DNA of 64,000 nt from Magicicada septendecula (Eukaryota; Arthropoda; Insecta; Hemiptera; Cicadidae), in the NCBI GenBank assembly GCA_034769895.1, contig CM068375.1:254861542-254925541 (forward strand), read 5' to 3'. The translations under genes and the position numbers were made by a program. The notes beneath the pieces were generated by a model. The model did not search any database, had not been told where the DNA came from, and worked only from the letters and a program-made list of their open reading frames with translations. Positions 54,066 through 64,000 of the stretch are shown in pieces (position 1 is the first letter of the stretch; every line of letters begins with the position of its first letter).

Positions 54066-55424
54066 ATGGATCCCAGTCAGATGATGGAAGCTTTACAAAC
54101 ACTGCTGCGGCAGACACAGGGAGAAGCAGAAAGACGACAAAAAGAAGAACGAATACAAGAAAGAGAAGAAGCTGAGGAACGTCAGAAAGCACTAATGCAA
54201 GAAACAGAAGAAAGACAAAAAGAGGAACGCAGACAGGAGGCGGAAGAAGCAGAAAGACGACAAAAAGAAGAACGAAGACAGGAAAGAGAAGAGACAGAGG
54301 AACGGCGACGACAGGAAACGGAAGATATCAAAGCATTAATACAGGAGCAGAAACAGATTCAAGAACACGGTACAGCAGAATTGGGTCTCCTACGAGGTGA
54401 GCTTAATAAACAAGTTACTAAAATATCGGAGGTACAAGAATCAATGACATTAAAAATAGCTGAAGTAGAAAAATCTGTCTTGATTGTTGAAGAATCGATG
54501 TCTACAAAAATATCTGTTATAGAAGAATCTGTGTCAAATAAAATATCTGCAGTAGAAAACTCAATGGCAAACGTAAAAGAACAAATTAAAAGTGAAGTCG
54601 AACAGTGCATGAAGATTCAACCAAAACAAATTTCTGAACAGACTGTACCAGTGATAAAGACAGAAAAAGACACAGAAAATAAGTTAATAGAGAAAGTCAC
54701 TTTGCCTGCAGTAGGGACAGTTCTTGTCAAAGCTCCAACCTTTGATGGAAGCAGCCACTGGGCAACGTACCTCCGCCAATTTGAAGCTGCTGCATCCGCA
54801 AATAATTGGACAGAGAAAGACGAGGCTGTTTCACTCGTTCTCTCATTAAAAGGACCCGCGGCAGAACTACTACAGAAAGTGCCACCTGACAGCCAGAACA
54901 CCTATGCCGAGTTGATAAAAGCTCTAGAATTACGGTATGGTGATAAACATTTGCGAGATGTGTACTGCACCCAGTTGAGAGCAAGGCGACAGCATTCCGG
55001 GGAGAGTCTTCAAGAGTTTGAAGCAAGTATCGACAGACTAATTAGACTGGCCTATCCTGAAGCGCCAGAAGATTTTCGAACGCGTTTTGCGATGCAGACA
55101 TTTACTGCCGGTGTCCGAGATAACGAACTACAGCAAGTGTTACGAATGGCAAGACACCAGAACAGTGCGGACGCCCTGGTACATGCTTTGCAATTTGAGG
55201 CCGCCAAATCAGCGTCTGGTTGGACAAGTCATAAAGTGCGCGCGCTAAAAGATCGCGACGGCACAGACGATGAGGAAGAAGAACAAAGAACAGAGACTCG
55301 ACGGTCGGCGCCACAGAATAAGGTAAGAAAGGATGGAAGACCGAAGTGTTATCGATGTGGGAAACCTGGACATCTACAACGAGATTGTCGGGTTAGAATT
55401 CAGCAGCAGGGAAACGAGCAATAG
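54066..55424 (+). CDS. gag: Gag polyprotein, unit 16
   Basis: 452 aa with G408R next to the acidic stretch, shared only with unit 17. Confidence 0.92.
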   Translation: MDPSQMMEALQTLLRQTQGEAERRQKEERIQEREEAEERQKALMQETEERQKEERRQEAEEAERRQKEERRQEREETEERRRQETEDIKALIQEQKQIQEHGTAELGLLRGELNKQVTKISEVQESMTLKIAEVEKSVLIVEESMSTKISVIEESVSNKISAVENSMANVKEQIKSEVEQCMKIQPKQISEQTVPVIKTEKDTENKLIEKVTLPAVGTVLVKAPTFDGSSHWATYLRQFEAAASANNWTEKDEAVSLVLSLKGPAAELLQKVPPDSQNTYAELIKALELRYGDKHLRDVYCTQLRARRQHSGESLQEFEASIDRLIRLAYPEAPEDFRTRFAMQTFTAGVRDNELQQVLRMARHQNSADALVHALQFEAAKSASGWTSHKVRALKDRDGTDDEEEEQRTETRRSAPQNKVRKDGRPKCYRCGKPGHLQRDCRVRIQQQGNEQ

Positions 55425-56362
55425 TCGGTACAACGGGGCGTGTGCTGACTAACTGGAGGAACGAAGCCCCTAGAGAATACGCAATTTCTACACTTCAGAA
55501 AACCAGCGGGAGCTTGGTAGTTACCGGATTTGTTCAAGAAAGGCCAACCTCGATTACAGTTGACACAGGCGCAACAGTTTCTATTGTGCGCCCCGACGTG
55601 GTGAAAGATCTCAAGCCAATCTGGTGCTCTTGCAGCTTGCGAACAGCTACTGGACGGCCTGTAAAAGTGTATGGAAAAGTGGAGATACACCTACGCCTCG
55701 GTAGACTTGAGTTTAATCATCAAGTACTTGTTGCAGACATTGTGGATGAAGCAATTCTTGGTGTGGACGTTATGAACGCATACGGATTTATAGTCGACTT
55801 CAAAAACAATGTCTTGAGAATCGGAGGCGAAGAGGTAATGCTATCAACAATGACGACAGCAGAAAAATCGATGGACGTCATAAACCAAGTGGCCGTAACT
55901 GTTCCGCCAAACTCCGAAAAGATCATCATGGTTAGAACTGCGGTAGATACTAGGGGCAATCAGTGCTCTATATTCGAACCCCAGGTAGTCAGCACACCGG
56001 GCATACTAATTGCCAGAAGTTTAGTAAAACCTGACGAAACCGGAAATGTACCTATTAGAGTGGCGAATATTTTGGATCAAGCTATCACTTTACAAAGCAA
56101 TACGCTCATAGGCAAATTGACTCCTGTGGCCTGGGTAGCCGGAATAACGCAACGAAGAGCCAGTTCTTCGGATACTTCTAAATTACCAGAGGAACTACAC
56201 GCATTATTGAACAGATCTTCTAACGACCTCTCAAGTGGTGAGGTAAAAGAACTCGGACAGTTTTTACACGAATTCAAAGATTGTTTTGCAGTTCGGGGAC
56301 AGTCACTGGGAAGAACCTCTCTTGTGGAACATCGCATCCCTACTCTCACTCAACAACAATAA
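55397..56362 (+). CDS. pro: Protease and RT start, unit 16
   Basis: Majority sequence, DTGA intact. Confidence 0.84.
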   Translation, partial: NSAAGKRAIVGTTGRVLTNWRNEAPREYAISTLQKTSGSLVVTGFVQERPTSITVDTGATVSIVRPDVVKDLKPIWCSCSLRTATGRPVKVYGKVEIHLRLGRLEFNHQVLVADIVDEAILGVDVMNAYGFIVDFKNNVLRIGGEEVMLSTMTTAEKSMDVINQVAVTVPPNSEKIIMVRTAVDTRGNQCSIFEPQVVSTPGILIARSLVKPDETGNVPIRVANILDQAITLQSNTLIGKLTPVAWVAGITQRRASSSDTSKLPEELHALLNRSSNDLSSGEVKELGQFLHEFKDCFAVRGQSLGRTSLVEHRIPTLTQQQ

Positions 56363-56429
56363 AAAACACAATGGAATACAACTGGGAATGCGGCATGGCT
56401 CGGATCCTACAACGATCAATAAACAAAAG

Positions 56430-56942
56430 GTTGTTGACGAGGACCAAACAGACTTGGATCAGCCAGTGGTATTTCGGTCATCAGTACATGACGCAACGGG
56501 AGTGATTCCAGCGAAACTAGTGGTTGCGCAAAAGACTCGCATCCTTGGGAACGTGGTGTTCGGATCACCTGAGACTCAGTCCCAAGAGCCAAAGAACTAT
56601 TCCTCGCAATTAGAAAACCAACTGCGAGAAATGAATCGCTTGGTAAGAGGACGGCTCAAGATTGCCAGTGATAAAATGAAAACTCGGTATGACATTCGCA
56701 GCAATAGTGTGGGTTTCCAAGAAGGAGATCAGGTCTGGTTGTTCAATCCAAAGCGCCGTCGTGGTCGCTCACCTAAGCTTCAGTCTAACTGGGAAGGACC
56801 CTACACTGTAAAAAAAAGGATTAACGATGTTGTTTATCGGATTCAACAGGAAGGACAGCGAAAGTTCAAGGTCGTCCATCTAGATCGCCTGGCTAAATAC
56901 AAACTTAGAGACGCTTTGCCAGTTCGGGACGAACAGGCTTAA
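56430..56942 (+). pseudogene. Integrase C-terminal fragment, unit 16
   Basis: Asn before WEGPY, as in the frameshifted copies, but with the A8 run intact, so it represents the state before the deletion. Confidence 0.84.
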
Positions 56943-56953
56943 GGAGGGGGCAG

Positions 56954-57527
56954 TGCTACGACAGCACAGAACAATCTACGCGTTTATCGAATGTGCCAGA
57001 AAGATCTCGACGTAAGCGTGTGGTGTACGTGCTACTAGACGCATTTTGCGAGAATCGTCTCGACTGTGCCGGGCTTCGCTCGGACTGTGTCAAGGCCGTG
57101 TAATTACGTAATTCACGAGAGATAAGACGCAGTTTGGAAGCTTCTGGTGTGTGAGCGTGACTATAAATACATCGGGTAGCGGCCTTAGTTTTCAGTTCAA
57201 TGCGAGATTTTTGACTGTGCGGTTCGAGAGTATTAGTGCGATATATTTACAGAGCGGTTCGAGTTATTACTGTGTACGTTCAAGTAGTTATTATTGAAGT
57301 GTTGCGTTTTATAATCAGACGGTATAATTGTAATACAATTGAGTTTTAATATTTGTGGACATTTTATTGCGTGTGTACAATTTTCATTTGATTTGTTGTA
57401 GAGACTGTGTTGTTAATTACGAACTGTTTTACTGTAACAATTAAAGGTGTGATTAGTGACTTAATTGGTGTCTTGTACTTATTTTGTTTCCACTGTACCT
57501 ACGACGGTCGAGTAGACCGTCGTAACA
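56954..57527 (+). repeat. LTR of unit 17 (PBS 57529-57546)
   Basis: 574 bp, TATAAATA form, no private change seen. PPT at 56941-56953. Confidence 0.88.
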
Positions 57528-57616
57528 GTGGTGTCAGAAGTGGGATAGAACGGTTAACAGTGGAAACAGTGGACGCTTTGTACAAGACGAGTGTGATTCG
57601 TAATTAATCAGTAAAC

Positions 57617-58975
57617 ATGGATCCCAGTCAGATGATGGAAGCTTTACAAACACTGCTGCGGCAGACACAGGGAGAAGCAGAAAGACGACAAAAAGAAGAA
57701 CGAATACAAGAAAGAGAAGAAGCTGAGGAACGTCAGAAAGCACTAATGCAAGAAACAGAAGAAAGACAAAAAGAGGAACGCAGACAGGAGGCGGAAGAAG
57801 CAGAAAGACGACAAAAAGAAGAACGAAGACAGGAAAGAGAAGAGACAGAGGAACGGCGACGACAGGAAACGGAAGATATCAAAGCATTAATACAGGAGCA
57901 GAAACAGATTCAAGAACACGGTACAGCAGAATTGGGTCTCCTACGAGGTGAGCTTAATAAACAAGTTACTAAAATATCGGAGGTACAAGAATCAATGACA
58001 TTAAAAATAGCTGAAGTAGAAAAATCTGTCTTGATTGTTGAAGAATCGATGTCTACAAAAATATCTGTTATAGAAGAATCTGTGTCAAATAAAATATCTG
58101 CAGTAGAAAACTCAATGGCAAACGTAAAAGAACAAATTAAAAGTGAAGTCGAACAGTGCATGAAGATTCAACCAAAACAAATTTCTGAACAGACTGTACC
58201 AGTGATAAAGACAGAAAAAGACACAGAAAATAAGTTAATAGAGAAAGTCACTTTGCCTGCAGTAGGGACAGTTCTTGTCAAAGCTCCAACCTTTGATGGA
58301 AGCAGCCACTGGGCAACGTACCTCCGCCAATTTGAAGCTGCTGCATCCGCAAATAATTGGACAGAGAAAGACGAGGCTGTTTCACTCGTTCTCTCATTAA
58401 AAGGACCCGCGGCAGAACTACTACAGAAAGTGCCACCTGACAGCCAGAACACCTATGCCGAGTTGATAAAAGCTCTAGAATTACGGTATGGTGATAAACA
58501 TTTGCGAGATGTGTACTGCACCCAGTTGAGAGCAAGGCGACAGCATTCCGGGGAGAGTCTTCAAGAGTTTGAAGCAAGTATCGACAGACTAATTAGACTG
58601 GCCTATCCTGAAGCGCCAGAAGATTTTCGAACGCGTTTTGCGATGCAGACATTTACTGCCGGTGTCCGAGATAACGAACTACAGCAAGTGTTACGAATGG
58701 CAAGACACCAGAACAGTGCGGACGCCCTGGTACATGCTTTGCAATTTGAGGCCGCCAAATCAGCGTCTGGTTGGACAAGTCATAAAGTGCGCGCGCTAAA
58801 AGATCGCGACGGCACAGACGATGAGGAAGAAGAACAAAGAACAGAGACTCGACGGTCGGCGCCACAGAATAAGGTAAGAAAGGATGGAAGACCGAAGTGT
58901 TATCGATGTGGGAAACCTGGACATCTACAACGAGATTGTCGGGTTAGAATTCAGCAGCAGGGAAACGAGCAATAG
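57617..58975 (+). CDS. gag: Gag polyprotein, unit 17
   Basis: 452 aa with R408; protein identical to unit 16. Confidence 0.92.
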   Translation: MDPSQMMEALQTLLRQTQGEAERRQKEERIQEREEAEERQKALMQETEERQKEERRQEAEEAERRQKEERRQEREETEERRRQETEDIKALIQEQKQIQEHGTAELGLLRGELNKQVTKISEVQESMTLKIAEVEKSVLIVEESMSTKISVIEESVSNKISAVENSMANVKEQIKSEVEQCMKIQPKQISEQTVPVIKTEKDTENKLIEKVTLPAVGTVLVKAPTFDGSSHWATYLRQFEAAASANNWTEKDEAVSLVLSLKGPAAELLQKVPPDSQNTYAELIKALELRYGDKHLRDVYCTQLRARRQHSGESLQEFEASIDRLIRLAYPEAPEDFRTRFAMQTFTAGVRDNELQQVLRMARHQNSADALVHALQFEAAKSASGWTSHKVRALKDRDGTDDEEEEQRTETRRSAPQNKVRKDGRPKCYRCGKPGHLQRDCRVRIQQQGNEQ

Positions 58976-59913
58976 TCGGTACAACGGGGCGTGTGCTGAC
59001 TAACTGGAGGAACGAAGCCCCTAGAGAATACGCAATTTCTACACTTCAGAAAACCAGCGGGAGCTTGGTAGTTACCGGATTTGTTCAAGAAAGGCCAACC
59101 TCGATTACAGTTGACACAGGCGCAACAGTTTCTATTGTGCGCCCCGACGTGGTGAAAGATCTCAAGCCAATCTGGTGCTCTTGCAGCTTGCGAACAGCTA
59201 CTGGACGGCCTGTAAAAGTGTATGGAAAAGTGGAGATACACCTACGCCTCGGTAGACTTGAGTTTAATCATCAAGTACTTGTTGCAGACATTGTGGATGA
59301 AGCAATTCTTGGTGTGGACGTTATGAACGCATACGGATTTATAGTCGACTTCAAAAACAATGTCTTGAGAATCGGAGGCGAAGAGGTAATGCTATCAACA
59401 ATGACGACAGCAGAAAAATCGATGGACGTCATAAACCAAGTGGCCGTAACTGTTCCGCCAAACTCCGAAAAGATCATCATGGTTAGAACTGCGGTAGATA
59501 CTAGGGGCAATCAGTGCTCTATATTCGAACCCCAGGTAGTCAGCACACCGGGCATACTAATTGCCAGAAGTTTAGTAAAACCTGACGAAACCGGAAATGT
59601 ACCTATTAGAGTGGCGAATATTTTGGATCAAGCTATCACTTTACAAAGCAATACGCTCATAGGCAAATTGACTCCTGTGGCCTGGGTAGCCGGAATAACG
59701 CAACGAAGAGCCAGTTCTTCGGATACTTCTAAATTACCAGAGGAACTACACGCATTATTGAACAGATCTTCTAACGACCTCTCAAGTGGTGAGGTAAAAG
59801 AACTCGGACAGTTTTTACACGAATTCAAAGATTGTTTTGCAGTTCGGGGACAGTCACTGGGAAGAACCTCTCTTGTGGAACATCGCATCCCTACTCTCAC
59901 TCAACAACAATAA
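58948..59913 (+). CDS. pro: Protease and RT start, unit 17
   Basis: Majority sequence, DTGA intact. Confidence 0.84.
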   Translation, partial: NSAAGKRAIVGTTGRVLTNWRNEAPREYAISTLQKTSGSLVVTGFVQERPTSITVDTGATVSIVRPDVVKDLKPIWCSCSLRTATGRPVKVYGKVEIHLRLGRLEFNHQVLVADIVDEAILGVDVMNAYGFIVDFKNNVLRIGGEEVMLSTMTTAEKSMDVINQVAVTVPPNSEKIIMVRTAVDTRGNQCSIFEPQVVSTPGILIARSLVKPDETGNVPIRVANILDQAITLQSNTLIGKLTPVAWVAGITQRRASSSDTSKLPEELHALLNRSSNDLSSGEVKELGQFLHEFKDCFAVRGQSLGRTSLVEHRIPTLTQQQ

Positions 59914-59980
59914 AAAACACAATGGAATACAACTGGGAATGCGGCATGGCTCGGATCCTACAACGATCAATAAACAAAAG

Positions 59981-60493
59981 GTTGTTGACGAGGACCAAAC
60001 AGACTTGGATCAGCCAGTGGTATTTCGGTCATCAGTACATGACGCAACGGGAGTGATTCCAGCGAAACTAGTGGTTGCGCAAAAGACTCGCATCCTTGGG
60101 AACGTGGTGTTCGGATCACCTGAGACTCAGTCCCAAGAGCCAAAGAACTATTCCTCGCAATTAGAAAACCAACTGCGAGAAATGAATCGCTTGGTAAGAG
60201 GACGGCTCAAGATTGCCAGTGATAAAATGAAAACTCGGTATGACATTCGCAGCAATAGTGTGGGTTTCCAAGAAGGAGATCAGGTCTGGTTGTTCAATCC
60301 AAAGCGCCGTCGTGGTCGCTCACCTAAGCTTCAGTCTAACTGGGAAGGACCCTACACTGTAAAAAAAAGGATTAACGATGTTGTTTATCGGATTCAACAG
60401 GAAGGACAGCGAAAGTTCAAGGTCGTCCATCTAGATCGCCTGGCTAAATACAAACTTAGAGACGCTTTGCCAGTTCGGGACGAACAGGCTTAA
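59981..60493 (+). pseudogene. Integrase C-terminal fragment, unit 17
   Basis: Asn before WEGPY, A8 run intact. The PPT after it (60492-60504) carries G-to-C at 60499, so this unit has an interrupted plus-strand primer site. Confidence 0.84.
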
Positions 60494-60504
60494 GGAGGCG
60501 GCAG

Positions 60505-61078
60505 TGCTACGACAGCACAGAACAATCTACGCGTTTATCGAATGTGCCAGAAAGATCTCGACGTAAGCGTGTGGTGTACGTGCTACTAGACGCATTTTGC
60601 GAGAATCGTCTCGACTGTGCCGGGCTTCGCTCGGACTGTGTCAAGGCCGTGTAATTACGTAATTCACGAGAGATAAGACGCAGTTTGGAAGCTTCTGGTG
60701 TGTGAGCGTGACTATAAATACATCGGGTAGCGGCCTTAGTTTTCAGTTCAATGCGAGATTTTTGACTGTGCGGTTCGAGAGTATTAGTGCGATATATTTA
60801 CAGAGCGGTTCGAGTTATTACTGTGTACGTTCAAGTAGTTATTATTGAAGTGTTGCGTTTTATAATCAGACGGTATAATTGTAATACAATTGAGTTTTAA
60901 TATTTGTGGACATTTTATTGCGTGTGTACAATTTTCATTTGATTTGTTGTAGAGACTGTGTTGTTAATTACGAACTGTTTTACTGTAACAATTAAAGGTG
61001 TGATTAGTGACTTAATTGGTGTCTTGTACTTATTTTGTTTCCACTGTACCTACGACGGTCGAGTAGACCGTCGTAACA
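60505..61078 (+). repeat. LTR of unit 18 (PBS 61080-61097)
   Basis: 574 bp, TATAAATA form. The preceding PPT is the mutated one (60492-60504). Confidence 0.88.
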
Positions 61079-61167
61079 GTGGTGTCAGAAGTGGGATAGA
61101 ACGGTTAACAGTGGAAACAGTGGACGCTTTGTACAAGACGAGTGTGATTCGTAATTAATCAGTAAAC

Positions 61168-62526
61168 ATGGATCCCAGTCAGATGATGGAAGCTTTACAA
61201 ACACTGCTGCGGCAGACACAGGGAGAAGCAGAAAGACGACAAAAAGAAGAACGAATACAAGAAAGAGAAGAAGCTGAGGAACGTCAGAAAGCACTAATGC
61301 AAGAAACAGAAGAAAGACAAAAAGAGGAACGCAGACAGGAGGCGGAAGAAGCAGAAAGACGACAAAAAGAAGAACGAAGACAGGAAAGAGAAGAGACAGA
61401 GGAACGGCGACGACAGGAAACGGAAGATATCAAAGCATTAATACAGGAGCAGAAACAGATTCAAGAACACGGTACAGCAGAATTGGGTCTCCTACGAGGT
61501 GAGCTTAATAAACAAGTTACTAAAATATCGGAGGTACAAGAATCAATGACATTAAAAATAGCTGAAGTAGAAAAATCTGTCTTGATTGTTGAAGAATCGA
61601 TGTCTACAAAAATATCTGTTATAGAAGAATCTGTGTCAAATAAAATATCTGCAGTAGAAAACTCAATGGCAAACGTAAAAGAACAAATTAAAAGTGAAGT
61701 CGAACAGTGCATGAAGATTCAACCAAAACAAATTTCTGAACAGACTGTACCAGTGATAAAGACAGAAAAAGACACAGAAAATAAGTTAATAGAGAAAGTC
61801 ACTTTGCCTGCAGTAGGGACAGTTCTTGTCAAAGCTCCAACCTTTGATGGAAGCAGCCACTGGGCAACGTACCTCCGCCAATTTGAAGCTGCTGCATCCG
61901 CAAATAATTGGACAGAGAAAGACGAGGCTGTTTCACTCGTTCTCTCATTAAAAGGACCCGCGGCAGAACTACTACAGAAAGTGCCACCTGACAGCCAGAA
62001 CACCTATGCCGAGTTGATAAAAGCTCTAGAATTACGGTATGGTGATAAACATTTGCGAGATGTGTACTGCACCCAGTTGAGAGCAAGGCGACAGCATTCC
62101 GGGGAGAGTCTTCAAGAGTTTGAAGCAAGTATCGACAGACTAATTAGACTGGCCTATCCTGAAGCGCCAGAAGATTTTCGAACGCGTTTTGCGATGCAGA
62201 CATTTACTGCCGGTGTCCGAGATAACGAACTACAGCAAGTGTTACGAATGGCAAGACACCAGAACAGTGCGTACGCCCTGGTACATGCTTTGCAATTTGA
62301 GGCCGCCAAATCAGCGTCTGGTTGGACAAGTCATAAAGTGCGCGCGCTAAAAGATCGCGACGGCACAGACGATGAGGAAGAAGAACAAGGAACAGAGACT
62401 CGACGGTCGGCGCCACAGAATAAGGTAAGAAAGGATGGAAGACCGAAGTGTTATCGATGTGGGAAACCTGGACATCTACAACGAGATTGTCGGGTTAGAA
62501 TTCAGCAGCAGGGAAACGAGCAATAG
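61168..62526 (+). CDS. gag: Gag polyprotein, unit 18
   Basis: 452 aa with private D369Y in the capsid-like region; N247, T128, G408. Confidence 0.92.
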   Translation: MDPSQMMEALQTLLRQTQGEAERRQKEERIQEREEAEERQKALMQETEERQKEERRQEAEEAERRQKEERRQEREETEERRRQETEDIKALIQEQKQIQEHGTAELGLLRGELNKQVTKISEVQESMTLKIAEVEKSVLIVEESMSTKISVIEESVSNKISAVENSMANVKEQIKSEVEQCMKIQPKQISEQTVPVIKTEKDTENKLIEKVTLPAVGTVLVKAPTFDGSSHWATYLRQFEAAASANNWTEKDEAVSLVLSLKGPAAELLQKVPPDSQNTYAELIKALELRYGDKHLRDVYCTQLRARRQHSGESLQEFEASIDRLIRLAYPEAPEDFRTRFAMQTFTAGVRDNELQQVLRMARHQNSAYALVHALQFEAAKSASGWTSHKVRALKDRDGTDDEEEEQGTETRRSAPQNKVRKDGRPKCYRCGKPGHLQRDCRVRIQQQGNEQ

Positions 62527-63464
62527 TCGGTACAACGGGGCGTGTGCTGACTAACTGGAGGAACGAAGCCCCTAGAGAATACGCAATTTCTACACTTCAG
62601 AAAACCAGCGGGAGCTTGGTAGTTACCGGATTTGTTCAAGAAAGGCCAACCTCGATTACAGTTGACACAGGCGCAACAGTTTCTATTGTGCGCCCCGACG
62701 TGGTGAAAGATCTCAAGCCAATCTGGTGCTCTTGCAGCTTGCGAACAGCTACTGGACGGCCTGTAAAAGTGTATGGAAAAGTGGAGATACACCTACGCCT
62801 CGGTAGACTTGAGTTTAATCATCAAGTACTTGTTGCAGACTTTGTGGATGAAGCAATTCTTGGTGTGGACGTTATGAACGCATACGGATTTATAGTCGAC
62901 TTCAAAAACAATGTCTTGAGAATCGGAGGCGAAGAGGTAATGCTATCAACAATGACGACAGCAGAAAAATCGATGGACGTCATAAACCAAGTGGCCGTAA
63001 CTGTTCCGCCAAACTCCGAAAAGATCATCATGGTTAGAACTGCGGTAGATACTAGGGGCAATCAGTGCTCTATATTCGAACCCCAGGTAGTCAGCACACC
63101 GGGCATACTAATTGCCAGAAGTTTAGTAAAACCTGACGAAACCGGAAATGTACCTATTAGAGTGGCGAATATTTTGGATCAAGCTATCACTTTACAAAGC
63201 AATACGCTCATAGGCAAATTGACTCCTGTGGCCTGGGTAGCCGGAATAACGCAACGAAGAGCCAGTTCTTCGGATACTTCTAAATTACCAGAGGAACTAC
63301 ACGCATTATTGAACAGATCTTCTAACGACCTCTCAAGTGGTGAGGTAAAAGAACTCGGACAGTTTTTACACGAATTCAAAGATTGTTTTGCAGTTCGGGG
63401 ACAGTCACTGGGAAGAACCTCTCTTGTGGAACATCGCATCCCTACTCTCACTCAACAACAATAA
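62499..63464 (+). CDS. pro: Protease and RT start, unit 18
   Basis: F100, as in units 8 and 11; DTGA intact. Confidence 0.84.
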   Translation, partial: NSAAGKRAIVGTTGRVLTNWRNEAPREYAISTLQKTSGSLVVTGFVQERPTSITVDTGATVSIVRPDVVKDLKPIWCSCSLRTATGRPVKVYGKVEIHLRLGRLEFNHQVLVADFVDEAILGVDVMNAYGFIVDFKNNVLRIGGEEVMLSTMTTAEKSMDVINQVAVTVPPNSEKIIMVRTAVDTRGNQCSIFEPQVVSTPGILIARSLVKPDETGNVPIRVANILDQAITLQSNTLIGKLTPVAWVAGITQRRASSSDTSKLPEELHALLNRSSNDLSSGEVKELGQFLHEFKDCFAVRGQSLGRTSLVEHRIPTLTQQQ

Positions 63465-63531
63465 AAAACACAATGGAATACAACTGGGAATGCGGCATGG
63501 CTCGGATCCTACAACGATCAATAAACAAAAG

Positions 63532-64000
63532 GTTGTTGACGAGGACCAAACAGACTTGGATCAGCCAGTGGTATTTCGGTCATCAGTACATGACGCAACG
63601 GGAGTGATTCCAGCGAAACTAGTGGTTGCGCAAAAGACTCGCATCCTTGGGAACGTGGTGTTCGGATCACCTGAGACTCAGTCCCAAGAGCCAAAGAACT
63701 ATTCCTCGCAATTAGAAAACCAACTGCGAGAAATGAATCGCTTGGTAAGAGGACGGCTCAAGATTGCCAGTGATAAAATGAAAACTCGGTATGACATTCG
63801 CAGCAATAGTGTGGGTTTCCAAGAAGGAGATCAGGTCTGGTTGTTCAATCCAAAGCGCCGTCGTGGTCGCTCACCTAAGCTTCAGTCTAACTGGGAAGGA
63901 CCCTACACTGTAAAAAAAAGGATTAACGATGTTGTTTATCGGATTCAACAGGAAGGACAGCGAAAGTTCAAGGTCGTCCATCTAGATCGCCTGGCTAAAT
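63532..64000 (+). pseudogene. Integrase C-terminal fragment, unit 18 (cut by window end)
   Basis: Asn before WEGPY, A8 run intact, open to the last base of the window inside VVHLDRLAK. No stop or PPT is visible because the window ends. Confidence 0.84.

Larger units (their letters stand above)
1..64000 (+). mobile_element. Tandem array of 18 internally deleted Ty3/gypsy LTR retrotransposon units sharing LTRs
   Basis: A 3551-bp unit repeats head to tail through the whole window: position 1 corresponds to 3552, and gag start codons recur at 801, 4352, 7903 and so on to 61168. Spacings are 3551 except 3554 for unit 4 (one extra codon) and 3550 for units 8, 9 and 11 (one A lost). Each unit is LTR, tRNA-Leu PBS, gag, protease, deletion scar, integrase tail, PPT, and then the next LTR. 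There is only one LTR between adjacent internal regions, so neighbouring units share it. No target-site duplication or unique flank is visible. Retroelement identity is secure from the CCHC zinc knuckle, the DTGA protease, the GPY/F integrase tail, the PBS and the PPT. The array probably arose by LTR-LTR unequal exchange or rolling-circle amplification of a one-LTR circle; that part is inference. Confidence 0.95.

Noticed and set aside
1..64000. CRISPR array or bacterial tandem operon as the cause of the periodicity
   Set aside because: The repeat is 3.5 kb with LTR, PBS, PPT and eukaryotic promoter signals; there are no short spaced repeats and no Shine-Dalgarno organisation.

Overview
The whole window is one thing: a head-to-tail tandem array of a defective Ty3/gypsy-type (Metaviridae) LTR retrotransposon. 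The repeat unit is 3551 bp: one 574-bp LTR plus 2977 bp of internal DNA. There are 18 units, with LTRs starting at 138, 3689, 7240, 10791, 14345, 17896, 21447, 24998, 28548, 32098, 35649, 39199, 42750, 46301, 49852, 53403, 56954 and 60505. Bases 1-137 are the tail of a further upstream unit and the last unit runs off the end at 64000. No unique flanking DNA is visible on either side, so the array extends both ways and its chromosomal context is unknown.

Layout of a unit, using unit 1: LTR 138-711; primer-binding site for tRNA-Leu 713-730; ATG-poor leader to 800; gag 801-2159; a pol frame (2132-3097), apparently reached by -1 frameshifting at GGGAAAC (2144-2150), carrying an aspartic protease with DTGA; the first residues of reverse transcriptase; then a deletion scar at about 3080-3164. 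The catalytic reverse transcriptase, RNase H, the integrase zinc finger and the integrase core are all gone. The frame resumes out of phase as the C-terminal end of integrase with its GPY/F domain (about 3165-3677). A polypurine tract (3676-3688) abuts the next LTR. Each LTR is both the 3' LTR of one unit and the 5' LTR of the next. A transcript from one LTR to the next would therefore carry R-U5-PBS-gag-pro-PPT-U3-R: a template with all cis signals, but needing reverse transcriptase and integrase in trans.

The host is most likely an arthropod, probably an insect. The LTR has a TATA box, an arthropod-type initiator (TCAGTT) and a downstream promoter element match (GGTTC at +28) at the expected spacings, and the element type fits. 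This is inference; no host gene is present.

The units differ at only about 30 sites that I could find, so the array is young or strongly homogenised. Variants are shared between non-neighbouring units in incompatible combinations, which points to unequal exchange and gene conversion, as in satellite DNA. Units 1-4 alternate A-B-A-B; units 14/15 and 16/17 are nearly identical neighbours; units 8, 9 and 11 share a 1-base deletion that truncates the integrase tail; unit 4 has one extra codon. All 18 gag and 18 protease frames are open.
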